Notes: generated from the letters alone by a model not told the origin. A stretch of DNA of 64,000 nucleotides from Candidatus Saccharimonadales bacterium (GCA_035697325.1 DASSDB010000002.1:341232-405231); one strand, 5' to 3'. Shown: positions 31,874 through 40,093, counted from the stretch's first letter. Numbers and translations are program-made.

Positions 31874-34057
31874 ATGATGAATAGTATAATGCTTGAGCTT
31901 TATGTTGTAGGCTTTACGGTTATCGTTAACCTAATATTGGCGGTATTGGTTTTTGCCCAAAACACGCACAAGGAGGTTAATCGTTATTTTTCGCTCTTTG
32001 CGATTGCTTTAGTGGGCTGGTCGGTTACCAATTATATTTCAGTTAACCCTATTTTCTTCGATCAGCTATTTTGGATTCGATTGGATATGGCGTGGGCAGT
32101 ATTTATGTCTATGGCAATTTTGTTACTCACAAATGTTTTTCCCACCAATATCCCTTATTACTCTCGAACGCCAAAATGGGCAGTTATTGCTGGTGTATTC
32201 TTGGCAATTGCCTCTATGAGTCCGTGGCTGTTTACGACAGTTGATTATTCTAGTGGTCAGGCTCAACCGGTACCTGGTCCGCTCATTGTGCCGTTTGCTT
32301 TGTATAGTGTTGGAGCCCTGGGGTTGAGCGGATTTATTTTGATCCGTCGCTTCTTTACTCTTAAAGATCGAGCTAAGGAGTATGTTCGGTATGCTTTAGT
32401 AGGCATCGTATCTATGTTTGCTGCGCTAATTTTCTTTAACTTTGTTTTGGTTGTCGTTTTTCATAATACATTTTTCGTCGTATTTACTCCGGCATTCGTA
32501 CTATTGTTTAGTGCCAGCTTTGCGTATGGTATGATGCGTCGCCAGCTTTTTGATGTGCGTCTCATTGTGGCGCGCTTTATTGCGTACCTTCTCCTCCTTA
32601 TCGTTGCCGGCTCATTGTATAGTTTTACGGCAGTACTTTTCTCTTTTTTTGTGACAGGTGTACAGCCCAATTTATTACAAACAGCTCTGTCCACCTCGGT
32701 GGTCGGTATTCTCATCCTTTTCGTCCAGCCGCTGCGACGATTTTTGAATAAGATTACGCGGGCTATATTTTACCAGGATGCCTATGACACAAAGGACGTC
32801 CTTGATCATCTTTCTTCAGTATTGGTGCGTTCAATTGACACGGGGTCACTGGTAAAAAAGAGCACACTCGTTTTAAAAGAGGCACTAAAGTCGGAAAATA
32901 TCACGTTTATTCTTACAAATGCTTCGTCGCAAAGTAAGTATCGGGTATTAGGTTCGGGCGAGCGCTATGGGGATTTTTCACGATTGCTAGATGGTATTGC
33001 TGCCGAAACGGTTGATGATGTATATTTAGCCGATACGCTTGATGCTCGACCGGATCAACTTCAGGCTAAACTCCGAGCTCTCGATGTAGCCGTAATGGCG
33101 AGACTTGAGGCCTCCGATGGTATAATTGGCTATTGGTTTTTTGGAGATAAAACGAGTGGCACGGCATACAGCAAGCGCGATATCGACCTTATTCGAATCG
33201 CTGGCGACGAGCTGGCGGTTGCTATTCAAAACGCCATTCGGTTTGATGAAATCCAGGCCTTTAATGAAACCTTACAAGAACGTATCCAGGAAGCGACTAA
33301 GGAACTGCGGACAACCAATTCGCAGTTGCAGCGGCTCGACGAAGCGAAGGACGAGTTTATTAGCATGGCGTCTCATCAACTTCGTACACCGCTCACCAGT
33401 GTGAAAGGGTATATCAGTATGGTACTTGAAGAAGATGCGGGTAAGATTACCGGCGCGCAGCGTCAGTTACTTGACGAGGCGTTTGCCAGTAGTGAGCGCA
33501 TGGTGCATCTGATCAATGATTTCTTGAATGTATCGCGGCTACAAACCGGTAAGTTCATGCTGGAGCAGCGATCGATTGATTTATCAAAAGTTGTTGCCGA
33601 AGAGGTAGATAGCCTTCAATCAACCGTAAAGATGCATGCTTTAAAGATAAAATATAAGAAGCCCTCGTATTTCCCATTGCTGCTGATCGACGAAGCAAAG
33701 ATACGTCAGGTAATTATGAATTTTATTGATAATGCCATCTACTATTCACTCGAGGGCACGACGATTACGGTGACATTGGCTATCGAGGATGCTCAGGCCG
33801 TTGTGCGCGTTACGGATATGGGTATTGGTGTGCCGCAAAACGAGCAGCAGCATCTTTTTTCTAAGTTTTTCCGTGCTACTAATGCGCGTAAGCAGCGGCC
33901 CGACGGTACCGGGGTGGGCCTATTTCTTGCTAAAAAAGTAATCGACGCCCACGGTGGGTCAATCGTGTTCGAATCGACCGAAGGAAAGGGAAGTACGTTC
34001 GGCTTCCGCCTGCCTATCAAAAAGTTAACGCCCAAAGACGCCGACGGCACGAAGTAA
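31874..34057 (+). CDS. Membrane sensor histidine kinase
   Basis: Protein of 727 aa. About eight membrane segments fill residues 1-290 (7TM/16TM-type sensor). A GAF-like domain (about 300-450) and a coiled-coil linker (NETLQERIQEATKELRTTNS) follow, then HisKA with His501 in MASHQLRTPLTSVKGY and HATPase with NFIDNAIYYS, GIGVP, FFRATN and GTGVGLFLAKK. All kinase boxes are intact. No response regulator is adjacent. TATAAC lies 5 nt before ATGATG, so the message is probably leaderless. Its 3' end overlaps the next convergent gene by 33 bp. Confidence 0.92.
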   Translation: MMNSIMLELYVVGFTVIVNLILAVLVFAQNTHKEVNRYFSLFAIALVGWSVTNYISVNPIFFDQLFWIRLDMAWAVFMSMAILLLTNVFPTNIPYYSRTPKWAVIAGVFLAIASMSPWLFTTVDYSSGQAQPVPGPLIVPFALYSVGALGLSGFILIRRFFTLKDRAKEYVRYALVGIVSMFAALIFFNFVLVVVFHNTFFVVFTPAFVLLFSASFAYGMMRRQLFDVRLIVARFIAYLLLLIVAGSLYSFTAVLFSFFVTGVQPNLLQTALSTSVVGILILFVQPLRRFLNKITRAIFYQDAYDTKDVLDHLSSVLVRSIDTGSLVKKSTLVLKEALKSENITFILTNASSQSKYRVLGSGERYGDFSRLLDGIAAETVDDVYLADTLDARPDQLQAKLRALDVAVMARLEASDGIIGYWFFGDKTSGTAYSKRDIDLIRIAGDELAVAIQNAIRFDEIQAFNETLQERIQEATKELRTTNSQLQRLDEAKDEFISMASHQLRTPLTSVKGYISMVLEEDAGKITGAQRQLLDEAFASSERMVHLINDFLNVSRLQTGKFMLEQRSIDLSKVVAEEVDSLQSTVKMHALKIKYKKPSYFPLLLIDEAKIRQVIMNFIDNAIYYSLEGTTITVTLAIEDAQAVVRVTDMGIGVPQNEQQHLFSKFFRATNARKQRPDGTGVGLFLAKKVIDAHGGSIVFESTEGKGSTFGFRLPIKKLTPKDADGTK

Positions 34058-34252
34058 CTCAATCACGAGCCATACCACAATGACCGCAACGCCGCCGGCG
34101 ATAAGAGCGGGCTTAACAAACTTTTGCTTTTCAAACCACCACTGAGAAATCGGTGAACGATTTGCGGCCGTCAGCTTGGTGACGGACGGCTGCTTAATGC
34201 TTGCATTTGCACCGGTGTATTGTTTGTTGCGCTTCTTCTTTTGTTTGGCCAT
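34025..34252 (-). CDS. Small basic membrane protein
   Basis: Protein of 75 aa from ATG 34252, chosen because TATACT lies 9 nt upstream on the minus strand; an earlier ATG at 34279 falls before the promoter. Very basic N-terminus (AKQKKKRNKQYTG) and one C-terminal membrane segment (VKPALIAGGVAVIVVWLVIE). Function unknown. Overlaps the histidine kinase 3' end in convergent orientation. Confidence 0.65.
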   Translation of the reverse strand: MAKQKKKRNKQYTGANASIKQPSVTKLTAANRSPISQWWFEKQKFVKPALIAGGVAVIVVWLVIELLRAVGVFGR

Positions 34253-34270
34253 AGTACTTTTAGTATACCA

Positions 34271-34300
34271 AAAAACCACCCCTTTTTACAGGGGTGGTTT
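34271..34300 (-). terminator. Terminator of the LPKTG surface-protein gene
   Basis: AAACCACCCC/GGGGTGGTTT stem with a T-run on the minus strand. It abuts the TATACT promoter of the next minus-strand gene. Confidence 0.88.
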
Positions 34301-34341
34301 CTTCAAGAGGCTAGGCCTTCTTTTTTAGAGCGGTCAGTCTC

Positions 34342-36270
34342 TTAGGCGCTAAGCGCACGGCGGCTGGCAATGTAGTAGCCAAGTGCTGCGATCAATGAAC
34401 CTGCGCCGAGGATGGCGATGATGCCATCACCCGTACCAGTCTTGGGAAGTTCGCTTGGAATTTCCGGAGTTTTAGTACAAGCGGCGTCAGTACCAGGAAC
34501 ACATGGCTTTGGAACTTCAACAGTTGCTTTGTCACAGCTGTCTGGAGTGCCAGGAACCTGTGGTGAGTCAACACATGCGGTGTTAACGATGTTTCCTGCT
34601 ACGTAGTTAGGAACTTTGGCGGTAATAGTAAAGCTTGTGCTTTGACCAACCTTAAGACTAGCAATTGTGTACGTCCAAGCATTGTTGGCAATAGTACCAG
34701 CACTTGCTTTGATAAACGTTACACCAGCAGGGGCTTTATCAGTCACAACACTATCGGTAAGGTCTACTTCACCAGTGTTGGTAACAACGAGTTGGTAAGT
34801 GAATTCTTGATCAACACCAACTTGTTTTTGCTTTACGCCATCAACCTTCTTTTCGATGACGATACCAGGAGTGTTCTCCTTTACAACTTCGAAAGGCTTC
34901 TTACAAGCATCACTGGTTACAGTCTTGTCTTGGCCATCAACCGTGACGGTAAGAATAGCTTCAACGGTGTACTTGCCAACCTTGTCCTGAGTGTAGTCAG
35001 AGCCACTTTGACGAGCAATTTCTTTACCTTGCTCATCGCGGATAACGTACTGGATACCCTTCAATGTTGCGTTTTCAACTGTGTACTTCGTTTCAAACTT
35101 GAACTTAGTACGCTCGATCTTTGTAACGGTTAATGCGTCACAGGCATACTTAGCTTCTGGCTTACATTCTTTAGGAATGTTTACATCTGCGCCATCTTCT
35201 TTAGGGTTTTGACCTTCAGGTTGAGCGGAAGCGATGTTTGTGAGTTTGTTGGGACCACAAGTAGGCAGTTGGTCGTTTGCGGCTACCTTCGCATTGAAGA
35301 TAACAAGTGCATTTGAACCAGCGCTGTAGGCACCGATGTTGACACCACTTGTGACAATTTTGTCGCCATCTTGAATATACGCACCACCTGGGTTGTTAGC
35401 GTTAAGAATCTTCACCGTACCAGGCACGAAAGTCATACCAGTAGGAAGCTTGTCTTTTACGATAACGTTGTTAATCGTAGCGTTACCGGTGTTCTTTACT
35501 TCAATACGGTAGTTTACTGTGTCGCCAGGCATGACGTTGGTAGACTCAGCAAAAGCTGCGCCCGTACCATCTTTACGTACTTGCTTGTTGACTGAAAAGT
35601 CTGAACTTGGTGGAGTAGCAAACTGTGGTTTTACGACAAAGGTAAGGTAACCAGCGTATTGGAAACAACCAGGAATCTTACCATCAAGTTTGTCGTAACC
35701 AAGCTTAGCACCAGCGCTTGTGAAAACACTTTCAGGGATGTCAAATCCGTTTGCGCCAGATGCGTTTGTGAAGTACTTCAGTGTACCAGCCTGGTAGGCA
35801 AGGTTGAAGTCTTTATCACTATTCATAACAGCGTGGTCGTATACTTCTTGCGGGCTTGCGTTCGTAGAGTTGATGAAGCCATTTACTTGAAGTGACTTAG
35901 CTGTGTTTGTAGGAAGATTTACCTTCGCAGTTACATTTTGAGCAACAAGGTTGAGGCTTGAAGCTGCGTTGTTGTGGACGTACATACGAACCACGTATTC
36001 TTTACCTGGTTGGACGGTAATGTTGTCGCTCCAGGTGCTGTTGGAACCGTTTTCACGGATACCAACGAAGTTTCGCTCGTCACCGATACTAGGGTTGTCG
36101 GTGATTGAGTTGAACGTAATGTGATCGGCCGGATTATTAATTGTATAAGTCGGTCGGTCTGGACCCCATGCAAACAACGTTGCAGGGACAACGATTGCGG
36201 CAGCAACGATCGCAACAAGTGCAGTCGTACGCTTTGGCAAACGCTTTAATGCGTTAATGAGTTTACCCAT
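34342..36270 (-). CDS. LPKTG-anchored DUF11 surface protein
   Basis: Protein of 642 aa with a signal peptide (KRTTALVAIVAAAIVVPATL), a unique N-terminal domain (about 40-230), two DUF11-like repeats (NVMPGDTVNYRIEVKNTGNA; VGVDQEFTYQLVVTNTGEVD) around a PKD-like segment (YACDALTVTKIERTKFKFET), and a sorting signal: LPKTG at about 608-612, hydrophobic span, RRALSA tail. The sortase at 17.4 kb could anchor it. It has a consensus promoter, a long leader and a strong Shine-Dalgarno (AGGAG), unlike most genes here, so it is probably highly expressed. Confidence 0.92.
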   Translation of the reverse strand: MGKLINALKRLPKRTTALVAIVAAAIVVPATLFAWGPDRPTYTINNPADHITFNSITDNPSIGDERNFVGIRENGSNSTWSDNITVQPGKEYVVRMYVHNNAASSLNLVAQNVTAKVNLPTNTAKSLQVNGFINSTNASPQEVYDHAVMNSDKDFNLAYQAGTLKYFTNASGANGFDIPESVFTSAGAKLGYDKLDGKIPGCFQYAGYLTFVVKPQFATPPSSDFSVNKQVRKDGTGAAFAESTNVMPGDTVNYRIEVKNTGNATINNVIVKDKLPTGMTFVPGTVKILNANNPGGAYIQDGDKIVTSGVNIGAYSAGSNALVIFNAKVAANDQLPTCGPNKLTNIASAQPEGQNPKEDGADVNIPKECKPEAKYACDALTVTKIERTKFKFETKYTVENATLKGIQYVIRDEQGKEIARQSGSDYTQDKVGKYTVEAILTVTVDGQDKTVTSDACKKPFEVVKENTPGIVIEKKVDGVKQKQVGVDQEFTYQLVVTNTGEVDLTDSVVTDKAPAGVTFIKASAGTIANNAWTYTIASLKVGQSTSFTITAKVPNYVAGNIVNTACVDSPQVPGTPDSCDKATVEVPKPCVPGTDAACTKTPEIPSELPKTGTGDGIIAILGAGSLIAALGYYIASRRALSA

Positions 36271-36325
36271 CTCGTCTCCTCTTCTTATTAGCCGTCTCTA
36301 GGGCTAAATAAAGTTACTATTGGTA

Positions 36326-36354
36326 GTTATATCGTAAAAGTTGTAGAAAGTCAA
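36326..36354 (-). promoter_or_regulatory. Consensus promoter of the LPKTG protein gene
   Basis: Minus strand TTGACT (36349-36354), 17-nt spacer, TATAAC (36326-36331). It gives a ~50-nt leader ending in AAGAGGAGACGAG before the ATG. The clearest -35/-10 pair in the window. Confidence 0.85.
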
Positions 36355-36534
36355 TATATATTGTATTGATGCTTATGCTTAGCGCCGAATTATTAATGAA
36401 CGGACGGGAAATCAGACTATGCCTTATAGGTATTAGGTGATCTCCGAGGAGATCGGTGCATCGTGGGCTAATTAAAGCTCGAACGGAAACCGATCTCACT
36501 CGGTAGTCCGCGAAGTGGTATGAAGTTTAGGGGT
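36355..36534. other. Gene-free spacer with palindromes
   Basis: No gene seen. It contains GATCTCC-GA-GGAGATC (36439-36454) and a competing 9-bp pair GAGATCGGT (36449-36457)/ACCGATCTC (36489-36497), so a structured transcript or protein-binding site is possible. It marks the change from moderate GC to the GC-rich region. Confidence 0.5.
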
Positions 36535-36573
36535 GGATGGGTGCGGCAGCGTTATCGGCTACCGCACCCATCC
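36535..36573 (-). terminator. Hairpin after the GC-rich lipoprotein gene
   Basis: Twelve-bp perfect stem GGATGGGTGCGG/CCGCACCCATCC about 12 nt past the lipoprotein stop codon; no T-run. Confidence 0.75.
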
Positions 36574-36585
36574 GGGTGAAAAGGT

Positions 36586-37797
36586 CTAGCAGAAGTCCGG
36601 GTTGCCGCAACCGGGCCCGGTCGGTACAACTCCCGTGTTGGGAGGCTGGGTCGACGGGGCGACGGTGGGCGGGTTCGGATTCTGGGTGACCTTCACAGGC
36701 GGCGGGGGAGCCGCTGTGGTGGCCGCGGGCGGCGGAGCGTTCTTCCTGCTTGTGGCGGGCGGTTGCTCCATCTGGTTCGGCGGAATGTAGACACCCGATC
36801 CGGGGTCTTCGTTCCGGCCCAGGCCGTTGCCGTTGGTCGTGCCACGGGACGGGTCGTCCTTGCAGAGCGGCGGCTTGCCGTGAGGCTTGTCCGGGGGACA
36901 GACCTCGGGCGGCTTGCAGCCACCCGGCTTGGTGCATTCCGGCGGGGGAGGCGGCGTCACCGTTGTGCCCGGAGGCCGCTGGTGGTCCGTCGTTCCCATC
37001 GGGAGGTTGCCCGGCGCCGGGAGCGCTAGGTTGCCACACCGCTTCATCACGTACAGCTTGGAGCCGTCCGCGAAGGTGTAGACAACCGCGGCACGGTTGC
37101 CACCGATCCCCGGCTGGGAGTCAACCACGGGACGGCCGTTGACCATCCCGGTGTTGTAAAAATTTGCCGGAGCCTCACCATTGTTGTCCACCGTGGTGGA
37201 CTTGGCGGTGAGGCCACCCTTGAGCTGGTTGAACACCTCCTGACCTCTCTGGGAGAGGCAAGAGTTGTCCGGGACCAGCAGCGGGTTCGGATCGTTCGCG
37301 ACGTCGCCAAACGTCTGGCTTCCGATGAAACCAAGGTACCGCGCATCCTTGCCTGCGAGGGCCAGGATCGAGTTGGTGTCCTCGATCCCCTTGGAAGCGA
37401 AGTTACCGTGGTCGTTCGGGTCGAACGCCTGCTTCATGTTCTCGGGGCAGGGCCACGGCGCCGGAGCACCGTTTCCCTTGATGGGAGCGGCCGCAGGGGC
37501 GCCACCGCCACACTCGTGAATCTTGTTCTGGAGGGTGGTCTTCAGCGGTTCGAGGGAAGTGCTCCCCTCGTTCAGCTTCACGATGTCGCTCTCGGATTTG
37601 CCAGTGGCGGTGTTGACGAAGTTCAGTGTTGCCTGGAGCTTCGCCTTGTCCACCGTCTGGCAGTTGACCTGCGCCGCGTTGGCGGTGTTGAGCAGGCTCG
37701 GGTCGTAGGTGGTTTCCCCCGATCCGCAGGCCGTGAGGCCCACGGTGAGGACGATTGCCGGAAGAATGACCCTTCCGGCACGGAATGTGACCTTCAT
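36586..37797 (-). CDS. GC-rich lipoprotein with proline-rich C-terminal half
   Basis: Protein of 403 aa from the second of two close ATGs (37797), which is 7 nt after AAGGAG; the first is only 1 nt away. The lipobox LTVGLTAC ends a signal peptide, so the protein is probably lipid-anchored. A globular part (about 25-240) with several Cys is followed by a long Pro/Thr/Gly-rich region (TTVTPPPPPECTKPGGCKPP) and a short tail with GCGNPDFC. GC content and codon choice are like Actinobacteria, unlike the core genes here. Operon with the membrane protein upstream. Function unknown. Confidence 0.78.
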   Translation of the reverse strand: MKVTFRAGRVILPAIVLTVGLTACGSGETTYDPSLLNTANAAQVNCQTVDKAKLQATLNFVNTATGKSESDIVKLNEGSTSLEPLKTTLQNKIHECGGGAPAAAPIKGNGAPAPWPCPENMKQAFDPNDHGNFASKGIEDTNSILALAGKDARYLGFIGSQTFGDVANDPNPLLVPDNSCLSQRGQEVFNQLKGGLTAKSTTVDNNGEAPANFYNTGMVNGRPVVDSQPGIGGNRAAVVYTFADGSKLYVMKRCGNLALPAPGNLPMGTTDHQRPPGTTVTPPPPPECTKPGGCKPPEVCPPDKPHGKPPLCKDDPSRGTTNGNGLGRNEDPGSGVYIPPNQMEQPPATSRKNAPPPAATTAAPPPPVKVTQNPNPPTVAPSTQPPNTGVVPTGPGCGNPDFC

Positions 37798-37822
37798 GGT
37801 CATTCTCCTTGTTCGAGTAGGG

Positions 37823-38338
37823 TCAGTCGTCCAGGGCAAGGACCGGGGTGGTACGCCGGCTCTGTCGGACGCGGCTGAAGCTCCGGATGGAGCCCGCACC
37901 GCGGAAGGCGAGGCCGGTGGGGATGGCCAGGAACACCAGCGACATCCAGCCGAGGCCGGAGGGCAGGTGGATCCAGGTCAGGCCGAGCCAGGCCACGAAG
38001 ACGATGAAGACGACGCCGAGTCCGATGTGGAGCCAGCGACGTCCCTCGTCGTCGTCGTAGTTGGTCTTGCTCATGTAGTACAGGCCGTACACCACGATGC
38101 CGGTGACCGCGAGGGCCAGCAGCAGCGCGCCGAAGCTCGTGAGACCTCCGAAGAGGTCCGAGAGCGTGCCGAGCCCCTCGAACAGGTCGAAGGACTTGGT
38201 GACGGTGTTCCAGCCGAGGCCGGCCGAGAGGCCGAGGATCAGCACCAAGGCGATGATGGCCCAGTTGGCCGCATAGCGGCGGATGCTGAAACGCTTGACG
38301 CTGTCGGTGGTCTCGGTGTTGGTCGGGTTGTCGGGCAT
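37823..38338 (-). CDS. GC-rich integral membrane protein
   Basis: Protein of 171 aa with AGGAGG 4 nt before ATG. About four membrane segments: NWAIIALVLILGLSAGLGWN, SFGALLLALAVTGIVVYGLY, WLHIGLGVVFIVFVAWLGLT and LGWMSLVFLAIPTGLAFRG. A charged loop YMSKTNYDDDEGRRW lies between the second and third. No family recognised. First gene of a two-gene operon, 25 bp before the lipoprotein start; the two proteins may form one envelope complex (inference). Confidence 0.72.
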   Translation of the reverse strand: MPDNPTNTETTDSVKRFSIRRYAANWAIIALVLILGLSAGLGWNTVTKSFDLFEGLGTLSDLFGGLTSFGALLLALAVTGIVVYGLYYMSKTNYDDDEGRRWLHIGLGVVFIVFVAWLGLTWIHLPSGLGWMSLVFLAIPTGLAFRGAGSIRSFSRVRQSRRTTPVLALDD

Positions 38339-38412
38339 GATTCCTCCTCGTCGGGCCCGCGCTAGCGGACCTGTAGTTGGTCGCGAGCACGGTTGCTGCC
38401 CTAAAGGCTAGG

Positions 38413-38460
38413 GAGCAGCGCGATAGACAATCTCAGTGGTGATTGCCTGTCGCGCTGCTC
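38413..38460. repeat. Inverted repeat upstream of the GC-rich operon
   Basis: Eleven-bp stem GAGCAGCGCGA/TCGCGCTGCTC with further partial pairing (GACAATC/GATTGCC) inside. It lies about 75 nt upstream of the minus-strand operon, opposite the hairpin at 36535-36573. Confidence 0.65.
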
Positions 38461-38523
38461 TCGTAGAGGAGGAGCTAACTTCATATATTTCGCGCACTCG
38501 TATTCTTTTAAAAGAATACGGCT

Positions 38524-38575
38524 GCAAACGCAGCGCGCCGGGTACGGGTAAAAGTGCCCAGGGCGCTGCGTTTGC
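38524..38575. repeat. Inverted repeat with 13-bp stem
   Basis: GCAAACGCAGCGC/GCGCTGCGTTTGC separated by 26 nt that can pair further (GCCGGG, CCCAGG). No adjoining T-run in either direction and no gene next to it. Confidence 0.65.
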
Positions 38576-38593
38576 TATGAAATACAGATAAGG

Positions 38594-38700
38594 TATAATC
38601 TGATTTTTAATGAACCCATCTTAGGAAGTACCTCTGGTCTAGCCAGGGCTCTCCACCTCCTAATGCTATCTAATAATTTATCACAAAAGTGCTCAAATGT
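38594..38700 (+). ncRNA. Candidate small structured RNA
   Basis: TATAAT at 38594-38599 with no open reading frame downstream (an ATG at 38610 opens only four codons). The expected transcript folds into a nested hairpin: outer stem TTAGGA (38621-38626)/TCCTAA (38658-38663), inner stem CTCTGG/CCAGGG with TCTAG loop. No 4.5S, tmRNA or RNase P signature is visible. The 3' end is not defined by the sequence. Confidence 0.35.
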
Positions 38701-38767
38701 CAATACTGTCGGTGTTTTTACCTCTTGAAAAGCTAGCAAAAGACTGGTAAAATGTTTGAAGTCACAC

Positions 38768-38799
38768 TCTCATATGGATACTATAGGTACCATATGAGA
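38768..38799 (+). other. Hairpin upstream of tRNA-Glu
   Basis: Perfect 10-bp stem TCTCATATGG/CCATATGAGA around a 12-nt loop, about 70 nt before tRNA-Glu. Could end the candidate RNA or be an operator; there is no T-run. Confidence 0.5.
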
Positions 38800-38867
38800 C
38801 TTCGACGCTCCGGAAATTAGTGAAAAAATATGTAAACACATTTTGTTCACTATTTCGCTCACCGTCT

Positions 38868-38942
38868 GGTCTCATCGTCTAACGGTTAGGACACCAGGTT
38901 TTCATCCTGGCAATCCGGGTTCGATTCCCGGTGAGATCACCA
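38868..38942 (+). tRNA. tRNA-Glu(TTC)
   Basis: Cloverleaf with acceptor GGTCTCA/TGAGATC, anticodon stem-loop CCAGG-TTTTCAT-CCTGG (anticodon TTC), T-arm CCGGG-TTCGATT-CCCGG and encoded ACCA. The CCA is also the first part of the terminator stem. Confidence 0.95.
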
Positions 38943-38984
38943 TAGAAAAAGCCTCAGGCAACGTGTCTGAGGCTTTTTCTATGG
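38940..38984 (+). terminator. Terminator of tRNA-Glu
   Basis: Perfect 18-bp stem CCATAGAAAAAGCCTCAG/CTGAGGCTTTTTCTATGG. The tRNA's own CCA forms its base. Confidence 0.9.
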
Positions 38985-39218
38985 TTGTAAGATACGCAGT
39001 GAACCGGACATTAAAATATTGATCTTATCATATTTTTATTATATAAATATATACGAGAATTCAACTAACGACATCAGTTATAGTGTGATTCTATTCCTTG
39101 TACGTTTACAACTTGCGGATAGCTGTATTTTATCCGAGTGAGTAGCAGTCTGTGCATAGCCAAGGCGCTTAGGCTGCTGCTCAATCGGGTGGTAAGTGTA
39201 TTCGACGGAAGGTAGACC

Positions 39219-39944
39219 ATGGCACTGCCGAAAAATCGCCAGGCGGTTCAGGCACTCCTCAAAGAGCTGGAGCCGCGCGTTCTCGGAAAAGAGCGCCCGG
39301 GATTCAGTTGCAACTGCGGGGTGGTTCACTGCCCCACGGCCGTCGCGGAGAAAATCGAACCGGGTGGTGACAACTACCCAGGTCAAGAGACTAACTGGGC
39401 ACTCTGGTCGGTCAGTATGAAGGCACACGCTGGCTCCAATTGGAGCTGTGGCTTGTCTTTCTTCGTGGAGGCGGACGAGTTGGAGGCGATGTTCGCTCGT
39501 CACTTCGGTGATCAGAGCGACATCGAGTATCCGTACAGTCTGTCCACCAATGGTAAAGACCGTGTCTACGCCCAGCTGTCGGCTGCTGTGCGCATTCAGG
39601 AGAACGACGAGCAGATTCGTTTCTGTTTCGACTGGGGGCGCGAGCAGGAGACCGCCGAGTACCTCAAGGAGTACTGGAACTCTCGCCGCGTGCCCGCTGG
39701 TACCGAGGCTTACAGGCGAATCGTGTCTCTTCTGGAGGATCTCCAGCCAGAAACTTACCGCGGTGGGCCGGATCCCGAGCTTCCGCACGAGAGCACGTGG
39801 CTCTTGGATTACCGCACCGCTCTAGTGCGGGCTTCGAAGGAGGCGAACCACATCTTCCTCCAGGGTGGAGGGAGCTTCACCGACCATCGAGGCACGGTGT
39901 ACACCGACCTCGACGTGGCCTTCATGAGGCGCGAAGTGCAGTAG
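39219..39944 (+). CDS. GC-rich hypothetical protein
   Basis: Protein of 241 aa with GGAAGG upstream of ATG 39219. Three Cys near the N-terminus (SCNCGVVHCPT) could bind metal. The rest (SFFVEADELEAMFARHFGDQ, LDYRTALVRASKEANHIFLQ) looks like a soluble alpha/beta protein without a recognisable family. Strongly GC-biased third positions. It is a single gene between two identical 12-bp TTTTTCTATGGT sequences, the first in the tRNA-Glu terminator. Its antisense strand is also open over most of the gene, but that follows from the GC bias. Confidence 0.7.
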   Translation: MALPKNRQAVQALLKELEPRVLGKERPGFSCNCGVVHCPTAVAEKIEPGGDNYPGQETNWALWSVSMKAHAGSNWSCGLSFFVEADELEAMFARHFGDQSDIEYPYSLSTNGKDRVYAQLSAAVRIQENDEQIRFCFDWGREQETAEYLKEYWNSRRVPAGTEAYRRIVSLLEDLQPETYRGGPDPELPHESTWLLDYRTALVRASKEANHIFLQGGGSFTDHRGTVYTDLDVAFMRREVQ

Positions 39945-39985
39945 ATCCGCCCGAGAAAGAGAGCAAGTTTGCTCGACGTACGGGG

Positions 39986-40016
39986 AAAACCGCCTAGGTA
40001 ATACTAGGCGGTTTTT
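39986..40016. terminator. Bidirectional terminator
   Basis: AAAACCGCCTAG/CTAGGCGGTTTT stem followed by T-run on the plus strand, after the GC-rich gene. Confidence 0.9.
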
Positions 40017-40024
40017 TCTATGGT
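40013..40024. repeat. Short direct repeat matching the tRNA-Glu terminator
   Basis: TTTTTCTATGGT, identical to 38974-38985. The complement of its end (ACCATAGAAAAA) equals the tRNA-Glu 3' end plus flank (38939-38950). The two direct copies frame about 1.04 kb with one gene. Confidence 0.45.
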
Positions 40025-40035
40025 CCAAAAATGAG

Positions 40036-40074
40036 GTGGAACGGGCGCTTTGTTAAAATAAGTGCCCGTTCCAC
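40036..40074 (-). terminator. Hairpin after a GC-rich gene
   Basis: Eleven-bp stem GTGGAACGGGC/GCCCGTTCCAC about 20 nt past the stop of the minus-strand gene; CTCATTTTT follows on that strand. Confidence 0.78.
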
Positions 40075-40093
40075 ATGTCTATCCCGTGAGGGG

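Larger units (their letters stand above)
38400..38867. other. Gene-free spacer with several stem-loops
   Basis: No protein gene found in 467 bp. In order it holds a GC-rich hairpin (38413-38460), an 18-bp AT palindrome around TTCTTTTAAAAGAA (38501-38518), a 13-bp-stem hairpin (38524-38575), a TATAAT box with a candidate RNA (38594-38663) and a 10-bp hairpin (38768-38799). The density of structure suggests RNA genes or recombination sites. Confidence 0.6.

Noticed and set aside
37408-38365. Plus-strand open frames opposite the GC-rich operon
   Set aside because: The minus-strand genes have a lipobox, membrane helices and Shine-Dalgarno sites; the plus frames are Arg/Gly-rich shadows.
38594-38700. 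The spacer RNA as 4.5S RNA, tmRNA or a T-box leader
   Set aside because: The conserved SRP tetraloop region, tmRNA tag frame and T-box sequence are all missing, and no gene follows for a leader.
39078-39788. 236-aa open frame on the minus strand
   Set aside because: It lies antisense to the GC-rich gene at 39219-39944. High GC at third positions removes stops on the other strand. It has no ribosome binding site, and its end runs through the upstream spacer.
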